Origin: Canna indica
Taxonomy: Eukaryota; Streptophyta; Magnoliopsida; Zingiberales; Cannaceae
Assembly: GCA_034359265.1 (NCBI GenBank)
Contig: CP136890.1
Span: 66,217,501 to 66,281,500, forward strand
Length of the DNA stretch: 64,000 nucleotides
Direction of reading: 5' to 3'
A program made the translations under genes and the position numbers. This document shows, piece by piece, positions 51,402-62,760 of the stretch. Under the pieces are notes generated by a model. It saw nothing but the letters and a program-made list of their open reading frames with translations, did no database searches and was not told the origin of the DNA. Each line of letters opens with the position of its first letter. The first letter of the stretch is position 1.

Positions 51402-52420
51402 ATGGAGGCCTTTGATGCCGCAAGGAGAGGTAGTGATAGCAACTCCACCGAGCGCCGAGGCCGGGCCTGGGGTCGTGGGAGACTACCGCAGGCCCGGGAG
51501 GAGGTGGACAGGATCTCATTGTTGTGCAGTTGCAGGCTCGAGTGGCTGAGTTGACTGAGGCACTTCGCAGGGAGTAGGAACTGAGGCAGCGCTACAACCG
51601 ATGCCGGCAGCACCCGTAGTACCGGAGGTGGTCCAGCCAGTGGCGCCGGTGGTCAGAGTTCCCAGAGCACCTTCTTATGCAGATTTTATTACATTCTACC
51701 ATCGGAGTATACATGGACAGATCAGCGGTTGGAGGTCGCCAGTTTCCTAGGGGATTGCTATGAGCTGTGCAAGGAGCTCGGTTGTTCTTTTGAGACGACC
51801 ACTCGACTGATTGGGTTACAACTAAGAGGACCAACCAAGGATTGACTTCACACCTGGAGGGATCGCAGAGCAGCAGATGCACCACCCCCTAGTTGGGAGG
51901 AGTTTAGAGTTGCTATGGTGGAGAAGTACCTGCCACTGAGCGTCCGAGATAGGTGGGCAAAATAATTCTAGCTACTGCGTCAAACCGGCAGTATATCAGT
52001 GATGGACTATGAGATGGAGTTCACTCGACTCTCGAAGTACCATCCCACGTTGATAGCTACAGAGGCCGCCAGGGTCAAGAGATTTGTCGAGGGGCTGAGG
52101 TCGTAGATCGCCAGATTTATCCATTACACGGAGGACACTTCTTTTGCTTAGGTTATAGATGCGGCGCTCCTAAAGGAGGCGCTGGTACCGACAGACAGGT
52201 AGGATGGACCTCAGAAGAAGAAGTTCTGGCCCCAGCATTCGGGGGGTCGGCCAGCTCACTCTGAGGGGACTCACAGGACAGCAGATCCACAACAAGGTGG
52301 AGGTCATAGCAGTTTTAGAGGCCACATGGGCTCGGGACCGGGGGCGCCATCAAGAGGATCACAACGGAGTCCTGGGCCGCAGCCGTATAACCGATGTCAT
52401 CAGGAGGAGCCACCCAACCT
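51402..52420 (+). pseudogene. Ty3-gypsy gag, broken
   Basis: ATG at 51402 (MEAFDAARRGSDSNSTERRG) matches the start of the gag at 63583. Then FLGDCYELCKELGCS, LHTWRDRRAADAPPPSWEEF, VEKYLPLSVRD and DYEMEFTRLSKYHPT, the retrotransposon gag capsid domain. Stops occur near 51844 and 51963 and there are frameshifts. The reading ends at about 52420 in what should be the zinc knuckle (YNRCHQ), where the sequence changes to LTR. Protease, RT and integrase are absent. The capsid protein would form the virus-like particle of the retrotransposon. Confidence 0.9.
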
Positions 52421-53578
52421 AGCCGAGCTGCCCCTCTCCGTCTTCTCCTCTCTTGGAGCCGATGGCTTGGAGTTGAGCCGCCGCCCCTTTTCCCCCTTGT
52501 TTGAGCAGAGCCGCCACCCTTTGAGACCGGATTCAGAGGCTGCCGCATGGAAATTCTTCTCTATTCCTTCTTCCTAATCGTGTGAGTGGTTTTACCTCTT
52601 ATTTCCACGTGTTCTTGAGCTGATTTGGGCGTTGTATTGAACTTATTGTTTTCCGTTGAATCGTGGGTTTGATCGCCGAGTTCTTGTGTCAATTTGTGGG
52701 AGGAGGACCCTAGACTTCCCTTTTGTGGCTCGGCAACTCTAGGACTTCCCTAGGGGTGCTCGGACAAGGGAGAAATAAGGGTGCTCTCAAGGTGTTCGAT
52801 GAAATGCCTAAGTGAAGGTTCTTGTCTATCTTTGAGATCTATGCCTTGAGTTGCTTACCAATTTAGGTTCTTATGTTGTTGATGCATGCCTTGAAATTAA
52901 ATATGTGATTTTTGGGATATTAATCACGTTTTATAAAAATAGGATTTGATCTTGAAGCCTTGGGTGTTCTTGGTATGGGTTCTTGATCATATAGTTTGAT
53001 TATTGTTTAAAGATTATCTTGAAGCTTAATCTTGGTTAAACAAACTTGATTTTATTCTTGGGAGTTTTGTCTCAATGTTAAAAATAGGATTTGATCTTGA
53101 AGCCTTGGGTGTTCTTGGTATGGGTTCTTGATCATATAGTTTGATTATTGTTTAAAGATTATCTTGATGCTTAATCTTGGTTAAACAAACTTGATTTTAT
53201 TCTTGAGAGTTTTGTCTCAATGTTATAATTCTGTTGCGATGGTAATTAAGGAGTTATTTTCTCTTAAAATTCGAATTAATTAGGGCTGATTTTGAAGTCC
53301 GTGTTGTGGTGTGTATAGTTTACTGAACATAGTCGTGTAACCTATCATTTCGACCAGAAAACATAGTCTTGATCCATAGGTCACACTTTAGAAGTCAAAT
53401 CCGACTTGGGTACACCAGTTTTGGGGTCAACAGTAAACTAAAAATAAAATCCTAATTTTGGTGATGATAATTTTAATTGCATAATTAAAATTAAAGGGAC
53501 TGCATGAAATAAAATCTCATGGGTTTATGATGTTACAGGTCTAGGAGTAGGGATAGGGTATTGGGTGTTGTAGTGTTC
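52421..53578 (+). mobile_element. Partial gypsy 3' LTR
   Basis: Collinear with 48910-50045 of the 5' LTR, missing the first ~410 bp and everything after GGGTATTGGGTGTTGTAG. 52941-53085 is duplicated at 53086-53230 (145-bp period). It joins a Sirevirus fragment at about 53579. Together with 48496-52420 it is a gypsy copy with a large internal deletion. Confidence 0.85.
52941..53230 (+). repeat. 145-bp tandem duplication within the partial LTR
   Basis: AGGATTTGATCTTGAAGCC starts at 52941 and 53086. The two copies differ at only a few positions. The single-copy form is at about 49456 in the 5' LTR. Confidence 0.85.
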
Positions 53579-54600
53579 CCATTTGTATGTGAATCATGAT
53601 GATCAGTGTTAGCATTTTTAAATGAAGCATTTGTATTTCTAGGATTCTTAGCGGATGAATTACTAGATAAATCATTAACTTTCTTATTTAGAAATACAAC
53701 CTCATTTTTCAAGTCATTCATGATTTTATGAATAACATACAATTGATTTTTCAACATGTTATTTTCAGTCTTTATAATGTCATTTTTAGTTCTCAACTCC
53801 TTAGTTTCAATAGTCAAGGCATCATGGCATGGATTAGAGGAACCAATTTTTAGATTTTCATTTTCTAATTTTACATCATGTAAATGAGTGCTAAGACTCA
53901 AGTTTTCTTTCTTCAATTTCTTATTTTCCTTATCATTTTTAACAACCAAGGCATACATGTTTTTGCACTCATCCATTAATTCATCATAAAGCATGTCATG
54001 AGAACTAGATGAGTTAATACTATCATTATTGTTATCATGACTAGAAGGAGAAGAGTGTACCTCATCATTAGCATTCATGAGACGATCTTTTGAAATAGAT
54101 TCATAGCCATGCAAGAGGATGCTTCAATTGGGATGAGGATGTGGAAGCATTTGACTTCTTCTTTATCTTGTTCTTCATGGTAGGGCAATTCATCTGCACA
54201 TATCCTTTTTCTTTGCATAGGTGGCAAATCACTTTTCTCTTTTGGCTCTTTGTACTCCTTTGACTAGAGACACTATGGGCTTCAAAAATCTCATTAGAAC
54301 TAGGAGTACGACAATTGTCATATACTCCATCATTTAAAGTAATAAGCTCATCGGTTTTTGCATAATCATATAGCATGTTTAAACAAGCCCAAATATCGAA
54401 TGCGGAAGTACAATGCATGACCTTTTTTAAAAATACCATTTTCCAAGGAATAAAATATGCAATTCATAGCTTTAACATTTGACTCAAACATATCTATTTG
54501 TTCTTGGATCCATGCATTCATGTTTTCCTTAGGTTCAATATATTGAATCTTTACCATGTTAAAACACACCTAAATCTTGTGTCTTTAGGAATATGTACAT
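53579..54600 (-). pseudogene. Sirevirus-type copia gag
   Basis: From high to low: NMNAWIQEQIDMFESNVKAM, KKVMHCTSAFDIWACLNMLY, then a zinc-knuckle-like CHLCKEKGYVQMNCP in which the expected His is Tyr, then a coiled-coil-like region (54114-53533: KENKKLKKENLSLSTHLHDV, NENLKIGSSNPC, NDIIKTENNMLKNQL). A long C-terminal coiled coil after the knuckle is a Sirevirus gag feature. Frames shift near 54440 and 54110. It is truncated at the gypsy LTR; pol is absent. Confidence 0.8.
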
Positions 54601-54725
54601 TCTAATCTTTCAAAGACCAAAGTTAGACTCATCGAACCTAGGAGGTATAAGTGCTACCAACTCTACTGCCATTTTCGGATCGAGACTAGATGTAGAGGAG
54701 ATGATGAAATCTCAATCTACGGCCC

Positions 54726-54737
54726 GCTTTGATACCT
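54726..54737 (-). other. Degenerate primer-binding site
   Basis: The minus strand reads AGGTATCAAAGC just after the LTR end (54743), two changes from TGGTATCAGAGC. It fixes this LTR as a 5' LTR on the minus strand. Confidence 0.7.
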
Positions 54738-54742
54738 AAAGT

Positions 54743-55640
54743 TGTTCAAATGGCCTACACTAGAGGGGGGTGAATAATGTGTTTGCTAAAGCTTAAACCA
54801 AATTTTGGTTTCAATCGTTTTCTTACTTACTTAGGTTAATGCACAATTAAACAACTAAATGAATGCGGAAGCGAATAAATAAGTCAAGAAATCAATAATT
54901 CAAAAAAAGAGATTTATAGTGGTTCGGCCCCAATGTCTACTCCACTACCTAAGCACCCTGCTTAGGACTTCCAAACAAACTTTACTAGATTAATATGTTT
55001 CCTTACAATGAGGATATTTTCACCGGCGAGTCTCCGCTCTCAAACCGAATACACTTTCACATCAGGAAGTATCTCGCCTTCCTACCGGTACCACTCTCCC
55101 ACCTCAACCCTAAGGACAACTCAACTAATCCTAGTAAAGTACGTTTACACTGATGGATTTAAGCCTTAACACCAAGATAACCACCAACCATTCAAGACCT
55201 AACAACTAAGTCTTCACACTTGGAAATACAATGAAATAAACAAAAAAATACACAAACAATGGAGCAAATAAATAATACAATAAATACTTAGATCCAAACA
55301 ATGAATCCTAGCTCCTCTTGCTGCCTTGATGATGAATCAATTGAGGATCAAAGGCAATATCAAGAATGTATGGATCAAGGCTAGGGTTTTTGCAAAGAGT
55401 GGCTCAATGAAAGCTTAGAAGGTGTAACGAATGTGTCAATAGGCTCAACAACACCTACGGAAGGCTCTAATGGCTTTTATTTATATGCCATGAAGAGGAG
55501 ACTCAAAACAGCCAACCTAACGGGCAAATTTCTGCCCGTTGCCACCGCTCGATCGGTAGCCAGCTGATGGTCGGTTGATCGACCGAGCGACTGACCACCG
55601 ATCGGAAGGCTCTGCCCATTTTGATCCTTCGCTGGTCGTT
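54743..55640 (-). mobile_element. Sirevirus-like copia 5' LTR (copy G), truncated
   Basis: The left end is TGTTCAAATGGCC, the complement of the LTR 3' end, followed by the PBS and gag on the minus strand. It carries CACCGGCGAGTCTCCGCTC and part of the GGTCGACC-type segment (55540-55640), and breaks at about 55640 against copia RNase H sequence. This copy ties the whole LTR family to a Sirevirus-like element. Confidence 0.85.
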
Positions 55641-56310
55641 GAAGGCTTTTGTACATCACTGTAACAAGGCCTGATATTACGTACAGTGTACACAACTTAA
55701 GCCAGTTTGTACAAAATCCTAAGAATTCTCACTTCCAAGCTGCGCTAAGGATAGTTAAATACCTGAAAGGGTCTCCGGGATTGGGACTCTGGTATTCGGC
55801 AAAGTCTTCACTCACAGTAGTAGGCTTTTCCGACGCAGACTGGGGGAGCTGCCCTTTGACAAGAAAATTTGTAACAGGATACTGTATCAAGATAGGAACC
55901 TCCACTGTGAATTGGAAGTGCAAGAAGTATGTGACCGTGAGTAGGTCAAGTGCAGAGAGCGAATTGAGAGCCCTCTCAAGTACCACTGTTGAATTGGTGT
56001 GGACAATAAACATTTTGAAGGATATGGGAGTAAATTGTGTAACTCTGATGGCTCTGTACTGCGATTGCCAAAGTGCACTGCACATAGCAGAAAACCCTGT
56101 GTTTCATGAACGCACGAAACACTTGGAGGTTGACTGCTATTACGTAAGGGAAAAGTATCAAGCAAAGTTTTTGAAGCCAGTGTCTATACCAACACAAGAT
56201 CAGCCAGCTGATATATTAACAAAGGCGTTGTCTTCACCTCAACATCACAAGCTAGTTGACAAGTTGGGAATGGAGAAAGCTTTCTCCACTCCATCAACTT
56301 GTGGGGGGCG
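55641..56310 (+). pseudogene. Ty1-copia RT end and RNase H
   Basis: Open from about 55649: LYITVTRPDITYSVHNLSQF (end of the RT region), GFSDADWGSCPLTRK, TVSRSSAESELRALSSTTVE, ALYCDCQSALHIAENPVFHE, RTKHLEVDCYYVREK, then DQPADILTKALS. This is the RNase H of copia pol, which removes the RNA template, with the usual DADW, SSAE, D-QSA and H-E motifs. The frame is uninterrupted up to the purine tract GTGGGGGGCG and the LTR. The upstream RT is missing here; it lies at 58500-59424, downstream. Confidence 0.95.
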
Positions 56311-56645
56311 TGTTATTGCCCTCTCCCAAATCAATGCACCAAAAGCAGAGAATAAGAAGTCGAAGAAGGCAGAGGAGAATAAGAAAAGAGCGGTTAATAA
56401 CCGTCGAGAAGGCCAAATACCAAGTTTAACCTTTTGAAATGTTCAGGAGAAACACTTAAATAAATGGTACTTAAGTAATTTTGCTTTTAGTAAAAAGTAG
56501 TCAAATATAAGTTAGAATGTGAGATGCTTTTGGGTACTTTTTGGTAGTTTTCCACCTATATGTAGTTTTCATTTTTGAGTTCTCTAGTTTTGAATGTAAT
56601 CGATGAAGATCATTCATGAATAAGAGATGTTTTAGATCCAGATTC
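56311..56645 (+). mobile_element. Ty1-copia LTR between RNase H and gag
   Basis: TGTTATTGCCCTC follows a purine tract, as at a 3' LTR start. A TATA-like CACCTATATGTAG is near 56550. The 3' limit and any PBS are not clear; gag sequence begins at about 56647, so the 5' part of gag and the PBS are deleted. Confidence 0.65.
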
Positions 56646-59424
56646 AATCGCAATTTACTTCACAAAACTCAAGTCAATTTGGGATGAATTAGATGCGGTT
56701 GATACTAAGTTCATATGTGAATGTGAAGGAGGCAGAGAGGAAAAGGCAAGAACTAAGCTCAGACAATTTTTAATGGGCTTGAATGAACAGTATGTTGCAG
56801 TTCGAGGTCAGATACTTCTGATGAACCCTATGCTTGATATAAATCAGGCATATTCACTTCTAGAGAAAGATGAATCTTAAAGGAAGTTGGGAAATAATGT
56901 TGCAACATCAGTAGAAAGTGTGGCTTTGAATAGTGTCAGACAAGGAAATGAACCGAATTATAGAGGGAGACAAGGAAATGAATCGGCACAAGGAAAGAAA
57001 TTTTGTGATTTTTGTATGAGGCCTGGTCACACAAGAGAAACTTGCTACAAGATACATGGATACCTGCAGGGAAACAAATTCAATAAGGGTAAACAGAAAA
57101 TGTACAACCAGCATCTTGTTGAAAGACAAGCAAATAATGCTACTTCAGAAAACAGTGACATGAAGAGTGAAAAAGAAAACCAAAATGCCATGAAAGAAGA
57201 AGGTAGTCGCAGAGAGTTTACTAAAGAATAGTACAATGCTTTGCTGAGTTTGATTGGCAACAAGGGTTCAGCTGGAGCAATGATGAACATGGCTAGTAAG
57301 TCCAAAGGTAGTAATGAGGTGAATGAAAGGGTCCTCCTAAAGAGAGAACATATGATGGTTTTGCATACTTCTAAAAATTGTGGATGATTTTTGAAGAGCG
57401 TGTTGGATCTACTTGTTTGCTTTCAAAAGTCAAGTGTCAGACATATTGATGAGTTTCATTAGAATGGTGAAGACCCAATTTGGTTGTGCAGTCAAGACAA
57501 TAAGATCATATAATGGCTCGAAATTTTTTAATTCAGTCTTAAACAAGTACTTGTCTGATTTTGGAATTATGCACCAGAGTTCTTGTATTGAAACACCACA
57601 GCAAAATGCTGTGGTGGAAAGAAAACACAGGCACTTATTGGAAGTAGCCAGGTGTTTGAAATTTCAAGCAAATTTGCCTATAAAGTTGTGGGAAGAATGC
57701 ATTTTAACAGCAACCTATTTGATTAATAGGTTGCCCAGTTCAGTGCTGTCGAATGTTACTCCTTATGAGGTGCTGTACAAAGAAAAACCAAAGCTGAATC
57801 ATTTAAGGTCGTTTGGCTGCCTAAGCTATATCAGCACACTACAAAATGGCATATCAAAGTTTGATCCAAGAGCAAGAAAGACTGGTGTTCATTGGGTATC
57901 CTCAAGGTAAAAAAGGTTATAAAGTATATGATTGCAACTCAGGCAATATATACATTTCTAGAGATGTGTTATTCATAGAGAATGTGTTTCCATTCAAAGA
58001 AAAAGGGAACTCTACGCATGAAGAAGAAAATCTTTTCACTGCGACAGATTGCATAAATGGTTAATGGACTAATGCAGATGCAGAAGCTAGAAGAAAACAT
58101 AACCAAAAAGGAAACCAAGAAAGGAGGATATCAGACACAGTGAATTATAAAGATCAAGAAGGAAAATTTGAAGTGAATGTTTGTGATGAAGATTTAAATG
58201 ACAAGTTAATAGTAGACATGAGTGACATGCCAGTAGAAGAGAAAGAAACACAAGGTGAAGACTTTAATCTGACAGAAACACAAGTTGAAGACTTCAATTT
58301 GATAGAGACATTACCTATCAGGCAAGGCAAAAGAGAAATCAAAAGGCCCTTGGAACTAAGAGACTATGTTTGCAATTCAGTGGATGTAGAATGCAACAAG
58401 AGAACTCCTTATCCCATATGTAGATACTTGAACACCACATGCATGACTGAAGCTCATAGAAAATTCATTGGTTCCATTGACACACACTTGGATCCTAAGT
58501 GTTATGAAGAAGCAATACAACAGAAGTGGAAAGAATCAATGCAAGAAGAGTTGAAGGCACTCGAAAATAATAAAACCTGGTGCATGTGTGATTTACCAGC
58601 TGGGAAAAAGTCCATTGGATGCAAATGAGTATTTAGAACTAAATTTAAGCAAGATGGTAGCATTGAGAGATACAAGTCTAGGCTTGTTGCAAAGGGCTAC
58701 ACACAAGTCGAAGGTGTCAACTATCAAGATAAATTTGCACCAGTCTCAAAGCTAGCAACAGTAAGGATGACCCTAGCTGTTGCTGCAGTGAAGAATTGGC
58801 CAATTTGGCAACTGGATGTTAATAACGCTTACTTGCATGGTGAGCTTGAAGAGGAGGTTTACATGGATTTACCTCTAGGTTATAAACAAGAATGCAAAGG
58901 GAATGTGTGTAAACTGAACAAAGCCATATATGGCTTGAAGCAAGCCGGGAGACAGTGGTTCTCCAAACATTCTACAAGCATCAAAGCAAGAAATTACAGG
59001 CATAGTGCATATGACCCTTGTTTGTTTGTCAAGCAGGAGGATGAGAAAATTGTGTTGGCATTGGTGTATGTAGATGATATTATTTTGACAAGCTCGGATA
59101 ACAATGAGATAGACAAAATTAGAAACTATCTAAATGAGCAATTCAGGATCAAAGATCTCAAAAAGTTAAAGTATTTTCTTGGACTGGAAGTTCAAAGAAC
59201 CAAAGAAGGTATACATATTAGTCAAAGGAAATATATACTTGACTTATTGTCAGACATGAAGTTGGTGAATTGTAAACCAAAACTCACACCAATGGCACTG
59301 AACAACAAACATTACAAGTTGAAGCAAGAGAATGATGAGATGTTTGAAGACAATGCAGCCTATAGAACTCTCATAGGAAGGCTTTTGTACATCACTGTAA
59401 CAAGGCCTGATATTGTATACAGTG
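56646..59424 (+). pseudogene. Ty1-copia gag-pol (gag, integrase, RT), internally deleted
   Basis: gag: FTKLKSIWDELDAVD, RQFLMGLNEQYVAVRGQIL and a good CCHC knuckle CDFCMRPGHTRETC (about 57000). Protease and the integrase N terminus are missing at about 57300-57410. Integrase core: RSYNGSKFFNSVL, where the catalytic Asp of the RSDNG motif is Tyr, then TPQQNAVVERKHRHLLEVAR. RT: KWKESMQEELKALENNKTW, an in-frame TGA at 58626 where Trp is expected, APVSKLATVRM, QLDVNNAYLHGELEEEVYM, and the catalytic LVYVDDIILTSSD. The region stops at about 59424 after RLLYITVTRPDIVYS, the point where the piece at 55641 begins. Confidence 0.95.
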
Positions 59425-59597
59425 TAATTGTTTTTTAATTGTTAATTAATTATTTTTTTATATTGTATACAGTGGAATTTATAGATTTATATATAATTTT
59501 TTTATTGTTTTTTAATTGTTAATTAATTATTTAGATTAATTGTTTAGATTAATTGTTTAATTTGTTAGATTAATTATTAGGGTTTAGATTAATTTCG

Positions 59598-59700
59598 GAA
59601 TTGTCCACTTCGGACGCGCGCCGGAATCGTCCACTTCGGACGCGCGCTGGAATCGTCCACATCGGACGCGCGCCGAAATCATCCATTCGGACGCGCGCCA
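59598..59700. repeat. 26-bp minisatellite, GTCCACTTCGGACGCGCGCC
   Basis: Four units; the core GTCC-n5-GGAC is a dyad in the first three. Same 26-bp period and GAATCGTCCACTTyGGAC wording as the complement of 34767-34895. Confidence 0.9.
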
Positions 59701-60186
59701 AAATCAGTGATCCTATTTAGATGTTATTGGATCGATACAACAGAAAGGGGCATGAAAGTTCATCCAAAATACAAACTTGTTGAGGTTAATTACAAATCGA
59801 AATTGGCAGCAAATGAGCCTTTTATATTGGCATCACAAGCCGAACAAGTATATTACGCGAAGTATCCGGCTCGAAATAAAGATAGAGCGGATTGGCGTGT
59901 AGTCTGTAAGACAAAAGGTTGAGGAAAAATTGATCCGATAGTAGGAGAAAATGAGCTGATACCTGATATGACACATGGTTTCTATCAAGAAGATGATCCT
60001 CCTGCTGTAGATCGTATTATTCCAATACTCGAGGATGCAGACACAACGTCAATTCAATTAGAAGTTGAATATGCTGATGATGACGATCATGAAATTGAGG
60101 AAGCTGGAGATGAAGAAGATGAAGAAGAGGAAGAAGAGAAAGAAGAGGAAGAATTCAAAGACTATTATTTAGATGATGAGGAATAA
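59701..60186 (+). pseudogene. TNP2 C-terminal remnant and acidic tail
   Basis: RCYWIDTTERGMKVHPKYKL and NYKSKLAANEPFILASQAEQ match the TNP2 end at 29454-29191 and belong to the DUF4216-type region. After an in-frame stop at about 59920 it continues as an acidic tail ending EDEEEEEEKEEEEFKD. The catalytic part is gone, so the element cannot encode its own TNP2. Confidence 0.8.
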
Positions 60187-60261
60187 TTGTAAAGTATATA
60201 TTTTATTAAATATATCTCTACTATTTATACAATAATCTGATTATATGTCTGTTCGACAGAT

Positions 60262-61798
60262 ATGTCTGGTCGTGGTTATCGACGCAGGAGAGCTTCGGAG
60301 TCTCCGATTGGTGAGACTCCAGCACTTACTCATGCTGCTGATCCTTCTGTTGCTGATCCTCATGCCGATGTCACTGCCGAGACTAGTACATCCAGACGCA
60401 GGCGGCCACGCGGGCCGAACAGGTGGCAGCCTCCACCAGCCACAGAGTCACATAGATTTATTAGCGTGATTGGGGAGCGGTAATATATCATGAATTATGA
60501 ATCATTACAAATTCATTATATCATAATATAATATTAAAATTTATTTTTGTTGTGCAGGTTCGAGCAAGAAGAAGTGCCGAGGAGCATTTCTTCTACTATT
60601 CGACGATACATGCACGGGGCATGGCCTACGTGGTCTCATGTGCCTAGCGAGCACGTCGACATGTTATGGCGCGAGTTTGAGGCATGTATTATTATTTTTT
60701 TTACATGCATGATGATTAATATTGGTACTGATATTATTATTTTGCAGGCTCGCTATACATGGGCCGAGAACCAAAGGCCCTTCATTTACGCTGCCTGGGA
60801 GGCTATTTCCCGGGCAAGGTACAACGGGCAGCTGGGGCAGGCTCGATCCCAAGCGATGGCCCAAGCTGGGACAACTAACATCGCGGAGACTCGGGGATAC
60901 GGCCCCGGTTGGATTACTCTGGATATATGGGACCAGCTCGTGGGAATATGGTCGACGGATCGATGGCAGAAGGTTTCTCGGAATGCGGCTAGAAATCGCA
61001 TGTCGGGGGGAGCAGCGCGTCACACCGGCGGCTCTGTTGCATTTGCAGTGCACGCGAATCGTATGGTAAGTATATCTTTTAATTATATATTTTATTTATT
61101 ACTATGTGTACTAATTAATGTATTTGTTTTGTAAATGTAGACGACGGTGTCGGATGACGGGACTGTCCAGCGACCCTCCCCGATGGCGGTGTTTGAGCGG
61201 ACTCACCGTCGAGCACATGGGACGGGGGAGTACATCCACAACCGCGCTGCATACATTATGATAATTATATATTTGTTTAAATTATTCATTATATATTTAT
61301 AATTTAAGTTTTATGATAAATATTAAACAAAAAATCAAACTCGAGTAGGAGACCTACAGCCAGACGGTGGTGCAGCGCGGGGGTACCCCCGAGGACTTTG
61401 ACGCAGCATCGTGGGTCGAGGCCGCAGGTGGCTGGGACCATGGCCGCGTATATGGCTTTGCAGATAGTGGTCATGCGCGAGCCGTACTAGGGCCACTTGG
61501 GACACCGACCCCTCCGGTCGCTGGTGAGCGGCCGTCCACCTCTAGATCCAGTTATGATCATAGTAGCAGAATAAGGACTCTAGAGGACATGGTCGCGCGT
61601 CAGACTGAGATAATGGAGCGCCAGAGTCAGATGATGGCGGATATACAAGCTATGCTACACAACATGTCAGGTCATCCCGAAGCAGGCATCTCTTCGGCAT
61701 CATCTAATCCATCGTCCACGAGTCAGTCCACGCCGGTGTACACTCAAGCACTCCAGACCCCGCCATATGATCCAGGCCATCCTCCATCGTCATCGTGA
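60262..61798 (+). CDS. TNPA-like transposase-associated protein (Ptta/En/Spm type), multi-exon
   Basis: ATG at 60262. Exon 1 ends IGER at a GT donor (60481). Exon 2 starts after GCAG at about 60559 (FEQEEVPRSISSTIRRYMHG, WPTWSHVPSEHVDMLWREFE) and ends at GAG/GCATGT. Exon 3 (about 60749-61065): RYTWAENQRPFIYAAWEAIS, RSQAMAQAGTTNIAETRGYG, RNRMSGGAARHTGGSVAFAV, then GTAAGT. Exon 4 (from 61141): SPMAVFERTHRRAHG. Exon 5 (about 61348-61798): ETYSQTVVQRGGTPEDFDAA, then a Gln/Met-rich helix and a Ser/Pro tail. A family member would bind subterminal repeats and direct transposition. Exons are stop-free, but the exon-4 donor is AT where the CACTA 2 copy has GT, so splicing may fail. Confidence 0.75.
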
Positions 61799-62084
61799 GA
61801 TTTTTTTTATATTGACTTTGTTACTGAGATATTGAACTTGTTTAATTTATATTGACTTTGTTACTGAGATATTGATACTTCAATTTTGCATTTGAATTGT
61901 TTTTATACTATCGTGGATAATTAGCAATATAAATATAATTATTTTGATGTATATCTTGGTGTGTTTGTGATGTGTGAATGAATGTGTGTATGAGTGTATG
62001 GGTGTGTGAGTTATGTATCAGATAATGTATCAATGTATCAATGGAAATTTGGAATTTTAAATTTTTTCGTTACCAGGTTCACAT
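61799..62084. other. 3' UTR-like spacer of CACTA 1
   Basis: AT-rich, with a direct repeat (TTATATTGACTTTGTTACTG at about 61807 and 61848). No coding sequence. Confidence 0.5.
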
Positions 62085-62441
62085 CATCAGCAACGGCTTT
62101 CCCACGGCCGTCCGTGGGAAAGCCGTTGCTAAAAGTGTATCGAAAGCCGTTGCTGATGACCTACAGCAACGGCTTAGTGATGGGATTTTACTAACGGCGT
62201 TGCTACGGACTCAGCGGCCGTTGCTATTAATGTTATCAGCAACGGCTCCGTGTCCGTGGCAAAACCGTTGCTGATAATATTGTTAGCAACGGCCCGAGCG
62301 GCCGTTGCCGATCCGTCGCTAAGTTATCAGCAACGCGAGTTTCTGTCACGGCTCTATTGCAACGGCCCGACCGTTGCTGATGCTCTTCAACAACGGCTCA
62401 GCAACGGCATCAGCCGTTGCTGATGCCCATTTTTCTAGTAG
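62085..62441. repeat. CACTA 1 subterminal AGCAACGGC array and terminus
   Basis: About 15 copies of AGCAACGGC/GCCGTTGCT in both orientations within ~350 bp, some as perfect hairpins (GGCTTTCCCACGG / CCGTGGGAAAGCC near 62095-62125). These are the expected binding sites for the TNPA-like protein. Confidence 0.9.
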
Positions 62442-62506
62442 TGCTTCCTCCTGTAAGGAATATTCATCACTCCTGTGGATTTCTTTTGATCGCTTCACCC
62501 ACAAGA

Positions 62507-62760
62507 ATGTTAGCATAGCTAATTCATAACTAAGTAGTTGTTAACTTAGTTATTCAGTTCACCTGAAGAAAGAATTGGTTAAAGAAGAAGAATCTGTTAT
62601 AATGAGTTACTATAAATAGTTCTCTTTCAACTATGTAGAAATTTTGCTTTTAATACTTTTGCTCTTTCAATGAAGCTTTGAGATTTCATCTTCGGTAAAT
62701 ATTGTCTTCCTCATTGTCCTCCCCTCAGAGTGCCAAGGCTGGCCCCCTATCCCCTGAGGT
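62507..62760 (+). mobile_element. Copia-type LTR fragment with TATA box
   Basis: TGTTAGCATAGCTAATTCAT start, TATA-like CTATAAATAG near 62610, then a CTTTCAATGAAGC leader. Resembles a short copia LTR. The end is not definable and there is no internal region beside it. Confidence 0.45.

Larger units (their letters stand above)
59425..62441 (+). mobile_element. CACTA (En/Spm) element 1, internally deleted, right end preserved
   Basis: The right terminus ...TTTTTCTAGTAGTG at 62441 is a canonical CACTACTAGAAAAA end. Order: AT-rich 5' sequence, 26-bp minisatellite, only the C-terminal end of TNP2, the TNPA-like gene, and the subterminal repeats. Compared with CACTA 2, most of TNP2 is deleted between the minisatellite and 59701. 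The 5' CACTA terminus is missing; the left limit abuts the copia RT at about 59425. Confidence 0.85.

Noticed and set aside
60664..61053. 129-residue minus-strand open frame
   Set aside because: It is antisense to TNPA-like exon 3, and the sense frame has the family match.
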